The translations under genes were made by a program, and so were the position numbers. A stretch of 64,000 bases of DNA, taken from Phaseolus vulgaris. Lineage: Eukaryota; Streptophyta; Magnoliopsida; Fabales; Fabaceae. Location: contig NC_023756.2 of the NCBI RefSeq assembly GCF_000499845.2, forward strand, positions 31,711,660 to 31,775,659, in the 5' to 3' direction. The notes under the pieces are model-generated. The model saw only the letters and a list, made by a program, of their open reading frames with translations. It was not told the DNA's origin and did not search any database. Each line of letters opens with the position of its first letter. The stretch's first letter is position 1. Below are positions 43,519-54,724 of this stretch, in pieces.

Positions 43519-44507
43519 TGTCTCGTCCCCGGGCGTTGACCAAAGTCAAAGTCAAAGTCAACATATGGTGGGACCACTCGAGGCGTCGCGAAGTCAACAG
43601 ATTGACCGTTTGAGGCGTCGCCAAGACAAGGCGTCGCCAAGATGAGGCGTCGCCAGGAGAGGGTGTCGCCAGATTGAAGCATTGTCAGGTTAAGACGTAG
43701 CTCAGAACAGTAACAAAGAGAACAGATAGGTGGCTGCAAGGCCATAGTTCTAGTACCAGTAGGGAGTAACTTGACTCGTGAAGTACCCACGCCTACTCAG
43801 GGAGACCCCCGGGATAGATACGACCCATGAGAGGGTCATGCCCAGGGGTGAACCAGGTGCATGGTGCGAGAGGAAGGTAGATACACTCCCAGGGCGAGTG
43901 ACTAGAGTTTGGGGCGCATGAGTTGGCACCCAGAAAGTCACCCCACGCGCCAGATGCACTTCGAGGAAAGAGGACTCACACGATGGGATAACCCTAAGTT
44001 GGGTTACGACGCTGTGAGGCCCTCTGCGTAGAATAATGATCAAGTCAGAAGAACACGTGGCAATAAGCACGTGTTCATCAATGTTTTAGTGAAAGTTTGC
44101 TAATGTACGCGTTAATTTAGTTTACGTATCAAATGTTTAAAGGCACATTTTTATACGCTTTCAATGTGCTTTAACGCGCTTTAAATACAGGAGGTGTATA
44201 AAAAGGGGCCTTGGGACATTTGGAAGGGATCCGAGTTTTGACCTAACTCTCGCAGTTTACACACACGCAAACCCTAGTAGTTTCGCTGCGCACCCACAGT
44301 GCGCACAAGACAATTAGGGCAACACGGTTTTAGCCACTCAGTATTTTCGACCACCTTCATAGCATTCGTTTATGGTGTTCCGATACGGAGGTGTGTCACC
44401 TTTTGATGTTTCTCGCTAGTTGACTTGATCGTCGGAGTGCAAACGGCCGCGAGGGCGCCCTTTTGTTCACTTCCTTTTCAGGTATCACAAACGGAGCAGA
44501 ACGAAGG
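43519..44507 (+). repeat. Tat-C 5' LTR, 3' end deleted
   Basis: It begins TGTCTCGTCCCCGGGCG, lacking a few bases relative to the 3' LTR (TGTACCGTCCCGTCCCC). The TATA box TATAAAAAGG is at 44197-44206 and the U5 block at about 44410-44458. It breaks at ACGAAGG (44501-44507) into RT coding sequence, so about 60 bp of the LTR plus the whole 5' internal region are gone. Only about four GGCGTCGCC minisatellite units are present (43600-43680). Confidence 0.8.
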
Positions 44508-47279
44508 TTCATGACGGAGAGCATGCAGTTACTGTTACAAGGTGATGCCGTTTGGACTGAAAAATGCAGGTGCCACCTACCAGAGGCTGATGGACAAGGT
44601 CCTTGCACCCATGCTGGGAAGGAACGTATAGGCCTACGTAGATGACATGGTGGTGACTTCACATGAGAGAGGGCAGCACGCAGCTGATCTGGAGAAGCTG
44701 TTTGCTACCATATTGAAGTATCCCCTCAAATTAAACCCAGAAAAGTGCGTTTTTGGCGTGGAAGCAGGGAAGTTCTTGGGATTTATGCTCACTGAAAGGG
44801 GAATAGAGGCGAACCCTGATAAGTGTGCAAATATTATAGCCATGAGCAGCCCAACCTCAGTGAAAGAAGTTCAACAACTGACGGGGCGAATGACGACGTT
44901 ATCAAGATTCGTATCTGCTGGAGGAGAGAAGGGCCACCCCTACTTCCAATGTCTCAAGAGGAATATCTGTTTCGCGTGGACAGATGAGTGTGAAGCAGCG
45001 TTTCTCAAGTTGAAGGAGTACTTGGCAATGCCACCTGTGCTTTGCAAACCACAGGTAGGCGTCCCCCTCCGCTTATACTTTGAGGTAACTGAATGGGCCA
45101 TTAGCTCTGTGCTGGTTCAGGGGCAAGACCAGGTGTAAAAGCCCATTTATTTCATAGGTAAGGCCCTGCAGGGCCCAGAATTGAGGTACCAGTCACTAGA
45201 GAAGGCGACGCTGGTAGTAGTATTTTCAGCACGGAGGCTCCGCCACTATTTCCACAGCTTCACAGTGGTGGTAATGACAAACCTCCCCATCCAGAAAGTA
45301 TTTCAAAAGCCAGATGTAGCAGGGAGGATGGTTCGCTGGGCGGTAGAGCTGTCGGAGTTTGATATCCAGTATGAACCCAGGGGGTCCATCGTGGCAGAAC
45401 TCTCACCAGGAGGAGATCCTCAGGATATGGAGTTAGGGTCACAGTGGATGCTCAGAGTGGATGGATCTTCCAACCAACAAGGGAGTGGCGCCGGAATAAT
45501 CTTGGAGGGGCCTAATGGGGTGTTGATCGAGCAAGCTTTACGCTTCGCCTTCAAGGCAAGCAACAACCAGGTGGAGTATGAAGCGTTGATTGCGGGAATG
45601 CTTTTGGCTAAAGAGATGGGCACGCAGAGCCTCCTAGCAAAGAGTGCCTCACAGCTGGTCACAGGGCAAGTGACGGGGGAGTATCAAGCAAAGGATCCAC
45701 AGATGGCCGCATACTTGAGGTACGTAAAGGTGTTAAAGAAAGCCTTCGCTGCGTTTGAGCTGGTACATGTCCCTAGGGAGCAGAATGCCAGAGCTTACAT
45801 GCTTGCCAAGCTGGCTAGGTCAGGAAAGGGGGGAAGGAAGAGGACTGTAATCCAGGAGACTCTCAAAACGCCGCGAAAGTTTGTTGCAGACAACAAGGTA
45901 GATGTTCTTCACGTCAATATAGCAAGAGGAAATCCAAGGAACCATCGCTCTTTGAGTCAAGATACGGCGAGGGCACCCTACATCAGTACTTACGCGGCCT
46001 CACCAGAAGAAGAAAAGGGTATACAGGTGTGTGCTTTGGAGGAAGGCGACACATGGATGACCCCTTACAGGTGATACCTAGCGGACGGAAACCTCCCAGC
46101 GGAACTAGAAGAAGGCAAGAAGATTAAGAGGAACGCCGCAAGGTACACCTTGGTAGATGGGATATTATTCAGGCACGGGTTTACACCCTATCTTGACGTG
46201 CGTAAGCGGCAACGAGTGCACCAGGATAATGGCTGAACTTCACGAAGGTATTTGTGGGAGCCACGTGGGAGGGAGATCCTTGGCATCCAAGGTAATACGT
46301 GCAGGGTTATCCTGGCCAACAGTAAGAGAGGATTGCGTGCGATACGCCTAGCATTGGAAGCAGTGTCAGATGCACGCTGATTGGCACAAGGTGCCGCCAG
46401 AGGAACTGAGGTCCATATACAGCCCATGGCCTTTCCATACTTGCGGAATTGATATCTTAGGCCCGTTCCCATTGGCGATAAGGTAGATGAAGTACTTGAT
46501 CGTTGCCATCGAATTCTTCACCAAGTGGATAGAGGCCGAACCAGTGGCACAGATCACCGCGCACAAGGTACAACACTTTGTTTGGAAGAACATTGTGTGT
46601 CGTTTTGGGGTGCCAAGGCGTCTCATTTCAGACAATGGCACCCAGTTCGCAAGCCAACAGTTGGGGAAGCTATGTACAGAAGTAGGAATCAAGCAGGTGT
46701 TTGCATCAGTCGAACACCCCCAGACAAATGAGCAGGTCAAGTCAGCAAACAGAGTTTTGTTGAGGGGTTTGAAACGCAGATTAGAGAAAGCTAAAGGGGT
46801 GTGTGCAGAAGAAGTACCAAGGATTGTATGGGCTTACCACACCACGCCTCAATCCTCCACCATGGAGACGCCTTTCAGCCTAGTGTACGGATCAGACGCC
46901 ATGATCCCAGTGGAGATCCACGAGAGCTCGCCTCGTTTCCTAGGTTTCGTGGCAGAAGAGTCCAACGAAGAAAGGAGGGTGAACCTGGACCTGATAGATG
47001 AAGCTAGAGAAGAGGCGAAAATTAAAGCCGAGGCTGTGAAGAGAAGAGTGGAGCGTCTGTACAGCTCTAAGGTGAAGCTACGACAGTTTCAGGTTGGTGA
47101 TTTGGTCATGAGGAAGGCTCACCCTTACGAGCTGGAAAACAAGTTGTCTCCCAAGTGGACTGGACCGTTCAGAGTGACCAAAGCCAAAGGGAACGGTTCG
47201 TATAAGTTAGAGACCCTAGAAGGGGGCCCCATCCCACGTAGTTGGAATGCGGCGAATTTAAAGTTTTATTTCAGTTGAA
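44508..47279 (+). pseudogene. pol: Tat-C pol: partial RT, RNase H, second RNase H and integrase, with many stops
   Basis: RT enters at [19 protein letters not shown] (about 44540) and keeps YVDDMVV (about 44636), but the half with the other catalytic residues is deleted. RNase H is at about 44960-45310. The second, Tat-type RNase H begins WMLRVDGSSNQQGSGAG (about 45446), keeps NQVEYEALIAGM, but later acidic positions are changed (KSASQLV and NARAYMLAKL, against KSDSLLV and NARADLLAKL at 12405). The integrase has HEGICGSHVGG, GIDILGPFPLA, ISDNGTQFAS and a diverged EQVKSANRVL (Lys in place of the catalytic Glu). In-frame stops occur at about 44629, 45136, 46072, 46349 and 46485, plus a frameshift at about 46190. 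The frame ends at 47279 (LKFYFS). Confidence 0.85.
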
Positions 47280-47414
47280 AATTTTGTAAAGGGGACACTC
47301 TTTTTCCCTCCCGGGGGTTTTTTAATGACGTCACCCAAATAAAGAAAAGAAAAGTTTAATATATTTCTTCCTTAGTTTTTCCCTTTCTTGAAAGATCAAA
47401 GAAACAAAGACAAA
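47280..47414 (+). other. Tat-C post-pol 3' UTR
   Basis: It contains GGGACACTCTTTTTCCCTCC and a TTTTTAATGACGTCACCC segment, also found after the integrase at 14043. AATAAAGAAAAG at about 47337 is a possible poly(A) signal, not demonstrated. Confidence 0.45.
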
Positions 47415-47600
47415 GATGAGGTGTCGCCAAGATGAGGCGTCGTCAAGACGAGGTGTCGCCAAGATAAGGCGTCGCCAAGTTAAGGCGCCATCAAAGATGA
47501 AGCACCGCTAAGATAAGGCGTCGCCCATATAGCGTCGCCAAGATAAGGCGCCGCCGGAACAAGGCGTCGCCAGAAATAGGCGTCACCAGTAAAGGAGGCG
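47415..47600 (+). repeat. GGCGTCGCC minisatellite in the Tat-C internal region
   Basis: About ten diverged units of 15-18 bp built on AAGGCGTCGCCAAGAT. The same unit recurs in Tat-C and Tat-B LTRs, here outside an LTR. Confidence 0.75.
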
Positions 47601-47804
47601 GAGGCCAGATGCAAAGCAAGATAACAGGTATGTCCAGTATAAGTTAGAAATCCGGGCGCCTAGTCCTTGAGTAGGGGTTAAGGGATTCCCTCGGGACGCC
47701 CCCTCCTCAAGTATGAATAACTAGCCCCGGTACCAGATATCAGTACAAGTTAGAAATCCGGGAGCCTAGTCCTTAGGCAGGGGATAAAGGATTCCTTCGG
47801 GACG

Positions 47805-49924
47805 TGTTAGAATATATGGCCTTAAACGAGAGGGAGGGGTGAATAGTTTAAGGAGGATTTTTTAAAACTTTTTAAGCTTAGAATGAATATTCTTTGAAAG
47901 AACCTTGATTAAGGATTCAGTTTTTCCAAAACAAACAACAAAAGCACAAAACAGGAAAAACAATCGGTTGTTTTAGCGAAACAATCGGTTGTTTATACCA
48001 GTCTCAAAATAACAAAACTGAATTTAAAGAGATAGGGATAGAGAAATTGTACACAGTTGTTTATACTGGTTCACTCCAATCTAGAGCTACATCCAGTCTT
48101 CTCAGAAACCTGAGGAAATCCACTAAGTAATTACACCTTGATCACTTACACAACAACCAAGAGAATGACCTTGAAAACCTCAAGAAACACACTCTCCTTG
48201 GCCAACACTAAGATTGCTGATCTTGAACACCTCAACAACACACAACCAATCTCAGCAAAACACACAAACGAATTGTTCAGCAGTTTACAAAGATTAGACT
48301 TGTTACAGATGAAAATCTGAAATCAATACAAGTAAAATCCTATTCCAGCACATTGATCAATCTCTCAGCTCTTAAGCAATCTCAGAACTCTTTGAAAAAC
48401 TCTTATTCAAAAACTTGTATCAAGATTCTTTTCTCTTAATTAATTCACAAAACAGTTTTTCTGAATTTATACAAAGATATAGTTTGTTATCAAATCTTAA
48501 CAAACTCTGAATTGCATTTAAAACTGATTGGTCAAAGCATTTAATGACTGAAGCGTATTCAGTTAAAGCATTTAAAGCTCAGTCAAAGAAAACAGTTTTT
48601 CTGTTATGGTTTTAAAAAAAAACAATCGATTGTTTCCTCGAATCAATCGGTTGTTTTGTTACTTGACAAAATTCACCATTTAATAACAGTTTTAAAACTT
48701 TCTCAAAAACACCTAAGTGTAAACAATCGGTTGTTTCAACTTAGTTCAAAAACATTTTGCTTTGATTAAAGATTGAAATGCTCAACTAGGGCGTCGCCAA
48801 GGTCAAGTTCCACAAAGGCAAGGCAATCACAGTGTGGCTCCCCGATACCCATTGGTAGGAAAGACCATGGAGGGAGCGACGCCGCGGGAAGGCCTCAAAT
48901 CCCGACGATCCGGGGTAGTAATAAAGAGAAGAGAAAGGTGGCTTCAAGGCCATAGTAACAGCACCAGTGTAGAGCAACCTGACTCGTGAAGTGCCCCTGC
49001 CGCCCCAGAGACGCCCTTGGGATAGATACGACTCATGAGAAGGGTCACGCCCAGGGTAGACAGGTGCGGGGTACGAGAGGAAGGTAGATACGCTCTCGTA
49101 GTGAGTGACTAGATGTTGGGGGCATGAGTTGGCACCCAAAGAGTCACCCCTAGCGTAGACGCACTCGCAGGTAGGAGGACTCACACGAAGAGATACCCTC
49201 TGATGGGGTCACGGCGGTGAGGCCCTCCACGTGTACAGCAGCCAGGTCAGAATAGAAACGCCATTTTGTCAGGTACAAGGTAATTAAAGTTATTTAATAC
49301 AGTTTCCGTTTCGAGCATTTAAGGTACTATAAATGCGCCCAAGCGTTTTAAACGTCTTAAATGAGCTACGTTTTATAATTAAATGCGCTTTAAGGCGCTT
49401 TGAATGCGGGAGTAGCTTAAATAGCGCTTTGAATGTTGGAAACGGGGTTCGGACTTCTGGATAATTTTCCATAAACACTCTAGTTGCTCTAGTTGCTTGC
49501 TCGAGCCTTGAGGTTACGCACAAGGGACTAGGGAAGGATTTTGACCAGAACGAGAAAACATACACTAGACACAGTTCCTTTTTACCACCTTCAAAGTGCC
49601 ATACACGGTGCTCCGATACGGAGGTGCAGAGTTTTTTGGTGTTTCTTGCTGGCTGACTTGAGCGTCGGAGTGCAAACGGCCGCTAGGGCGCCCTTTTGTC
49701 CTTCTTTGCAGGAATCCACAGGTAACCAGTGGGAAGGAGTCCCTAGCTGACGGTTGAGGTCGCGCACGAAGACGTCCCAAGTCAACCGGACGGAACAGAT
49801 TACAACATAAAACTACCCCAGAACAAAGCTTAAACCAGCACAGCAACACCAAGCACAGCAGAGGCTTCAACATCCTTCAAAGGATTTGGATTCTTCAAAA
49901 CATTGAACACCACTTGGTTCAACA
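47805..49924 (-). repeat. Solo SIRE-like LTR, itself hosting a Tat-B LTR
   Basis: It has the same ends and orientation as 29915-31027 (TGTTAGAATAT to TTGGTTCAACA), with perfect target duplications GGACG at 47800-47804 and 49925-49929. The palindromic motif is present at about 47967, 47989, 48622, 48645 and 48722. A truncated Tat-B LTR occupies 48783-49797. Confidence 0.88.
48783..49797 (+). repeat. Tat-B LTR, 5' end missing, inside the solo SIRE-like LTR
   Basis: It starts at CAACTAGGGCGTCGCC, equivalent to about base 165-230 of full Tat-B copies, and ends normally at CCGGACGGAACA. Host LTR sequence is also missing at the left junction, so a deletion removed both the LTR start and host bases. 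The U5 block is at about 49655-49695. Confidence 0.75.
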
Positions 49925-50305
49925 GGACGCTCCCTCCTCAAGTATGAATAACTAGCCCCGGTACTAGATATCAGTATAACATAGAAATCCGGGGGCCTAG
50001 TCCTTGAGCAGGGGATAAAGGATTCCTTCGGAACGCTCCCTCCTTAAGTATGAATAACTAGCCCCGGTACCAGATATCAATATAAGTTAGAAATCTGGGA
50101 GCCTAGTCCTTGAGCAGGGGATAAAGGATTCCTTCGGGACGCTCCCTCCTCAAGTATGAATAGCTAGCCTCGGTGCCAGACGTCAGGTTCAGTATAGGTC
50201 AAAATCCGGGTACCCAGTCCCTGAGCAGGGGTTAAGGGATTCCTTCAGGACGCCCCCTCCTCGGGTATGAATAGCTAGCCCCGGTGTCTGGTGTTTTAGA
50301 CACCC

Positions 50306-53034
50306 TGAGGACGACACGACGCTGCTGTAGTAGGCCTCTCCTCAGGTGTGGACACCAAACGCAAAGAGATAAGGGGACATCACATTAAAAGTGTCATGTA
50401 CTCCATATTCAAGAGGTAGGTCCAATTTATATGCATTGTTGTTGACTCGCTTGAGGACTTGAAAGGGTCCATCACCTCGGGGACTTAGTTTGGACTTCCT
50501 TTGAGTTGGAAATCTATCTTTGCGAAGCTGAAGCCAAACTAAGTCTCCTTCCTCAAAAATTATTTCTCTCTTCCCTTTATTGTTGTATTTTGTGTACTTC
50601 TCATTTTGTTGTTGTATTTGGAGTTTAATCTTCTCATGCATTTTCTTTACAAAGTCAGCTTTGATTACTCCTTCCTTATGCACAAAATCTAGTGGATTAG
50701 GAAGAGGAATCAAATTCATGGGTGTGAGAGGATTAAAACCATATACTACTTCAAAAGGGGAAGCATTAGTAGTCTTGTGAACTACTCGATTGTAAGCAAA
50801 TTCAATGTGGGGAAGGTACTCATCCAAATATTTGTGGCTGCCCTTCATGATAGCCCTAAGCATAGTTCCAAGAGATCTATTGACTACTTCGGTTTGCCCA
50901 TCCGTTTGAGGATGACAAGAAGTTGAAAATTGTAGTCTTGTTCCAAGTTTACCCCAAAGAGTTTTCCAAAAGTGGCTTATAAACTTGGGATCTCTATCGG
51001 ACACTATACTTCTAGGGAGACCATGGAGTCTCACCACTTCTCTAAAGAAGAGTTTAGAAATATTTTGAGCATCATCTACTTTGTGGCATGGAATAAAATG
51101 GGACATTTTGCTAAAATGGTCCACTACCACAAAGATAGAGTCATGGCCTCTTGCAGTCCTGGGAAGTCCTAAAATGAAATCCATGCTAATGTCTTCCCAA
51201 GGAGCATTTGCAATCGGCAAAGGGGTGTAGAGTCCATGCGGCATTGTTCTAGACTTTGCTTTTAAACATGAGATGCATCTAGAACAATGTCGTTGGACAT
51301 CTTTCCTCATGTGTGGCCAACAAAATTTTGCTTTTAAAAGATCTAGAGTCTTATCAACTCCAAAATGGCCCATGAGTCCCCCCTCATGTGATTCTTTTAC
51401 AAGGAGTTTCCTATGTGTTCCTTGGGGAATGCAAAGTTTTCCCTCTTTAAAAAGATATCCCTCGGACACATAGTAACCTCCTTGCGCTCTATGTAGACAT
51501 TGGGCATAGATGGATGAGAGTTCTTGATCGTCTTGGTAAAGCTCTCTTATGTGGTCAAATCCAAGAATTTGGGCACCCAATTTTGAAAAGAGTGTATGCC
51601 GTCTTGAAAGAGCATCGGCCACTATATTGGTGCTTCCTTTCTTGTATTTGATTACATAAGGAAATTGTTCAAGAAATTCCATCCATTTAGCATGTCTCTT
51701 GTTGAGCTTGTGTTGGCCCTTTAAATATTTTAAAGACTCCTGATCACTATGGATTACAAATTCTTTGGACACAAGGTAGTGTTCCCAAGTCTTTAGGGCT
51801 CGCACAAGAGCATAAAGCTCTTTGTCATAGGTGGGGTAGTTGAGGGTGGCACCATAGAGTTTTTCACTAAAATAAGCAATGGGGTGTCCACCTTGCACCA
51901 AAACCGCACCTATGCCTACCCCTGATGCATCACACTCTATCTCAAAAGCTTTGGAAAAATTTGGAAGAGATAGAATGGGTGCATTGGTGAGTTGAGCTTT
52001 TAGCCTTTGAAAGGCTTGCTCATGCTTTTCATTCCAACAAAATGCAACATCTTTTTTAACAAGTTCATTCAAAGGAGAAGCTAGACTAGAAAAATTAGGC
52101 ACAAACCTTCTATAGAAGCTGGCTAACCCATGAAAACTTCTTACATCACTTACATTTTGTGGAGTTGGCCACTCGCGGATGGCTTTGATTTTCTCGGGAT
52201 CTACATGCACCCCCTTTTTGTTTACTATGAAGCCTAAGAAAACTACACTATCTACAGAAAAGGTACACTTATCCCTATTTGCAAAAAGACTATTTTTCCT
52301 AAGCACTAGAAGAACTTCCCTAAGGTGACTTAGATGGTCTTCTAGGGTTTTACTATATACTAAGATATCATCAAAATAACTACATATTTACCTATACAAT
52401 CCCTCAAGGTGTGATTCATAAGCCTCATGAATGTACTTGGGGCATTAGTAAGCCCAAAGGGCATCACCAACCACTCATATAATCCAAATTTGGTCTTAAA
52501 AGCGGTTTTCCACTCATCACCCTCCTTGATTCGAATTTGGTGATATCCACTTTTAAGGTCAATTTTGGAGAATAGAGTTGACCGATGCAATTCATCAAGC
52601 ATATCGTCAAGCCTTGGGATTGGATGCCTATACTTGATGGTGATGTTGTTGATTGCTCGACAATCATAACACATGCGCCATTTTCCATCCTTTTTGGGCA
52701 CCAACAAGACAGGTACAACACAAGGGCTTAGGCTCTTTTGAACCGAACCCTTCTCCAGCAAGTCTTGAACTTGTGATTCTATCTCCTTTTTTTCCTCGGG
52801 ATTGGTTCTATAAGCAGGCCTATTTGGCAGGCTTGCCCCCGGAATGAAGTCAATTTGATGTTCTATCCCCCTAAGAGGAGGAAGCCCAATGGGCCCCTCA
52901 TGGGAGAATAGATCTTCAAATTCACTTAAAAGGTTTTCTATTTGAGGAGGTAAATTCATAAGTTCACTACTTATGGCAGTGCATGTAAGTGCTCCTTTAC
53001 TAAAGATAAGGCTTGGTTGTTCAACAAGAAGCAA
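50306..53034 (-). pseudogene. pol: CRM-like RT, RNase H and integrase, 3'-truncated
   Basis: RT starts near 53034 ([20 protein letters not shown] at about 52870, [20 protein letters not shown] at about 52680, [12 protein letters not shown] at about 52440). A deletion of a few bases at about 52380 breaks the frame exactly before the catalytic FDD motif. It resumes at about 52360 and stays open to 50342. RNase H has [16 protein letters not shown]. The integrase has a finger ([16 protein letters not shown]), [23 protein letters not shown] and [10 protein letters not shown]. Homology ends near 50365 at DTFNV, after which the tail is foreign and joins Tat-C sequence. The 3' LTR is absent. Confidence 0.82.
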
Positions 53035-54724
53035 ATTTTCAGAAACGTTTTCAAGAGGCTTTTCTTATTGACCAACCTTGTGGGAAGGAACACTCTTCTC
53101 CCACACCTTCCTATCCCTAAGGATTTTCTCTTTTTCTAGCGCTCTTTTTTTTTTTTTTTTTTTCCTCATCCCTCTTTTGCTTCATTTGTATTTGGTCTTT
53201 TACCACTTGAGAATGTGGTAAAGGACTAAGTACAAACTTTTTATACTTGTGGGTGAAGGAAATTTCGTTAGTGAGACCATCATGCAAGGTTTTCTTATCA
53301 AATTGCCATGGTCTCCCTAATAAAATATGACAAGCTTCCATAGGTACTACATCACATAAAACCTTATCTTTGTAGTTCCCTATGGAAAACTTGATTTCCA
53401 CGTGCTTGTCTACATGTAGTTCCCCATTTTCATTAAGCCATTGAAGTTTATAAGGTTTTGGGTGAGGAACTACTTGTAGCTTAAGCTTTTCCACGATCCT
53501 AGCACTACAACAATTGCAACTAGATCCACTATCCACAATGAGAGAGCATATGTTTTCTAAAACATTGCATCTTGTATGAAATATGTTCTCTCTTTGTGTT
53601 TCAATGGATGTGCTAGGGTGATTGTTGAGGGTTCTCCTAATCATAAGCAATTCTCCCTCTAGTGGAGCTACCCTCTCATCCTCTCCCCCCTCCTCTCTCT
53701 CACTAGGCTCATCCTCGCCACTAGTGTACTCGTCTACACCCTTAAGAAACAAAGTCCTTTGGTTTGGACATTGTGCTTGCACATGCCCTCTACCATAGCA
53801 CTTGAAACACTTGACATCTCTAGTTCGGATGGGTGGGGTGGAGGTTTCTTTGGTAAAAGGTTTGGTAGGTTCTTTTGGTTTTTCTTTTGATGTACTACCC
53901 TCCCTTCTAAACTCTTTCTTGGGATAAAAGTTAGAGTAAGGGCTCACCTTTTGACTTGATGTTTTGTGTAAAATTTGTTGCTCAACTTTAATGCAAAGTT
54001 GAACCAAATCATTCAAGTCTTGGTAAGGTAAGAGCTCCACTCTATCTCTTATCTCAAGTGATAGGCCACTAAGGAACCTAGCTATTGTGGTATCCTCCTC
54101 TTCTCTAATGGAGGCTCTCATCATGTAGAGCTCCATTTTTTGTCTATACTCTTCCACACTCATGTTTTTTTGTTGGAGTCTTTGGAGCTTGTGCATCAAC
54201 TCCCTATGGTAGTAGGAAGGTATGTGTCGGTGTCTTAGGGCTCCCCTAAGGTCATTCCAATATGTAATGGGAGGTTCCCTATGAAGACGCCTTTCTCTTT
54301 CGAGAGAGGTCCACCAATACATGGCGTTCCCTTGGAAGCTAAGGGCAGCTAAAGGTACTTTACGTTCCTCACTTACCCTATGGCAAGCAAAGAGTTGTTC
54401 TACCATCATCTCCCAATCTAGATAGATTTCTACATTTTCCATTGCATGAAAATGAGGTAGGTCTACTCTAGTTTCCCTTGGCACCTCTTGCTCCCTTTGC
54501 CTATTCCTTCTAGGGGGTGGTTGGTAGTAGTCATTAATTCTAAGGCTTCCCTCCCCTAGAGACTCATTACTCCTAGATGCATGAGTATGAGTTTTTTTTT
54601 TATTTTTGTGATTTTTGGGATTTCTCCTCTTGGGCTTTAGCCAATTCATTGATTTTATTCTCATTCTCCAATTGTCTAAAGGAAATCATTTGTACAACTT
54701 GTGAAACTTCTTTTAAAAAAGATT

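Larger units (their letters stand above)
47646..50305 (+). repeat. Tandem array of a 106-bp unit, interrupted by a solo LTR
   Basis: Units start TAGAAATCCGGG at about 47646, 47752, 49982 and 50088, with a diverged one at about 50199; the spacing is 106 bp (last about 110). Each contains CCTAGTCCTTGAGCAGGGG, GGACGCTCCCTCCTCAAG and TAGCCCCGGTACCAGATATC. The SIRE-like solo LTR (47805-49924) is inserted within one unit at GGACG. Confidence 0.8.
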
